Below are positions 6,380-6,780 of a DNA stretch of 6,780 bases, in pieces; position 1 is the first letter of the stretch, and every line of letters begins with the position of its first letter. The stretch is from Actinobacteria bacterium UBA5976. GTDB taxonomy: Bacteria; Actinomycetota; Actinomycetes; S36-B12; UBA5976. Location of the stretch: the NCBI GenBank assembly GCA_002430405.1, contig DJBM01000097.1, positions 30,203-36,982 of the forward strand, in the 5' to 3' direction. A program made the translations under genes and the position numbers. A model generated the notes under the pieces. It worked only from the letters and a program-made list of their open reading frames with translations. It searched no databases and had not been told where the DNA came from.

Positions 6380-6780
6380 ATGTTGTCAACGCTAGATCTA
6401 CGTGGGGGATCTCGCCGGGCTGTGGATTTGCGCAATATCGTGCCCCGAGCAAAATTTGATTTAGATTCAGTAGTTGAAGTTGTGCGACCAATTGTGGAAG
6501 ACGTCCGGGAGCGGGGCGTAGTTGCTGTCCAAGAATGGTCTGCAAAATTTGATGGTGTGACTGCGCCAGAGATCCGCGTGCCGCAAGCCGTAATTGATGA
6601 TGCTTTATCCAATGTCGATCACAAAATTCGCGCAGCCTTGGAAGAAGCAATTCGTAGAGTTCGAATAGTTCACGAGCAGCAACGTCGCGAAGAATCTGTT
6701 GTCCAAGTTGCTCCTGGCGGCACAGTTAGTGAGCGTTGGATCCCCGTTGCGCGCGTTGGGCTTTACGTTCCTGGTGGTAA
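6380..6780 (+). CDS. hisD: Histidinol dehydrogenase, N-terminal part (3' truncated by window)
   Basis: HisD performs the last two steps of histidine synthesis, oxidising L-histidinol to L-histidine with two NAD+ in a zinc-dependent reaction. The frame runs from the ATG at 6380 to the window end without a stop: 133 complete codons of a protein usually about 430 residues long. The N-terminus LSTLDLRGGSRRAVDLRN and the segment VPRAKFD...IVEDVRERG...EWSAKFDG match the family start (LR....LPR, then V..G..A). The sequence reaches SERWIPVARVGLYVPGG (117-133), the conserved stretch just before the NAD-binding region. The zinc and catalytic residues lie beyond the window and cannot be checked. In Actinobacteria hisD usually opens the his operon; a start next to a divergent gene fits that. 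Confidence 0.93.
   Translation, partial: MLSTLDLRGGSRRAVDLRNIVPRAKFDLDSVVEVVRPIVEDVRERGVVAVQEWSAKFDGVTAPEIRVPQAVIDDALSNVDHKIRAALEEAIRRVRIVHEQQRREESVVQVAPGGTVSERWIPVARVGLYVPGG

Noticed and set aside
6349..6650. Two minus-strand open frames over the start of hisD
   Set aside because: They are antisense to hisD, whose plus-strand translation matches the family from the ATG at 6380 to the window end.
1..6780. A new multi-gene defence, mobile or biosynthetic system
   Set aside because: Every substantial gene belongs to a well-known housekeeping family in a conserved actinobacterial order; no integrase, transposase, tRNA, att-like repeats or unknown gene cluster seen.

Overview
The window looks like ordinary chromosomal core from an actinobacterium of moderate GC. 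Two sampled lines gave about 38% and 58% GC, and TTA, TTT and AAA codons are common. The gene content and order (DksA-like zinc-finger protein, lspA, rluD-type pseudouridine synthase, dnaE, ybaK, hisD) match the lspA-dnaE-hisD neighbourhood I know from Actinobacteria such as Streptomyces and Mycobacterium. The lysine/alanine/proline tail on the first protein and the DnaE1-type polymerase of 1184 residues also fit. The lower GC would suit a streamlined freshwater lineage (Nanopelagicales/acI type), but that is inference.

Layout. Bases 1-747 (+) hold the 3' part of a gene for a TraR/DksA-type C4 zinc-finger protein with a repetitive Lys/Ala/Pro N-terminal tail; its start lies upstream of the window. 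It is followed 4 bp later by lspA (752-1255, +), which overlaps the RluD-family gene (1252-2163, +) by the classic ATGA. These three look like one translationally coupled operon. A 125-bp gap (2164-2288) has no gene. It holds a six-G run and a 16-bp near-perfect direct repeat, the second copy of which spans the dnaE start codon. dnaE (2289-5843, +) is complete, without an intein, and has all PHP metal-ligand positions filled. On the other strand, ybaK (5861-6334, -) converges on dnaE with 17 bp between the stops. hisD (6380 to beyond the window end, +) diverges from ybaK across a 45-bp gap and is cut off after 133 codons.

The genes do unrelated housekeeping jobs: lipoprotein signal-peptide removal in the membrane, rRNA modification, chromosome replication, tRNA proofreading and histidine synthesis. 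They are linked by conserved position rather than by one pathway. I found no mobile element, CRISPR array, RNA gene, phage gene or undescribed multi-gene system. The points worth a second look are the histone-like tail on the DksA-like protein, the repeat at the dnaE start, the intact PHP site, and the possibly leaderless divergent starts of ybaK and hisD.
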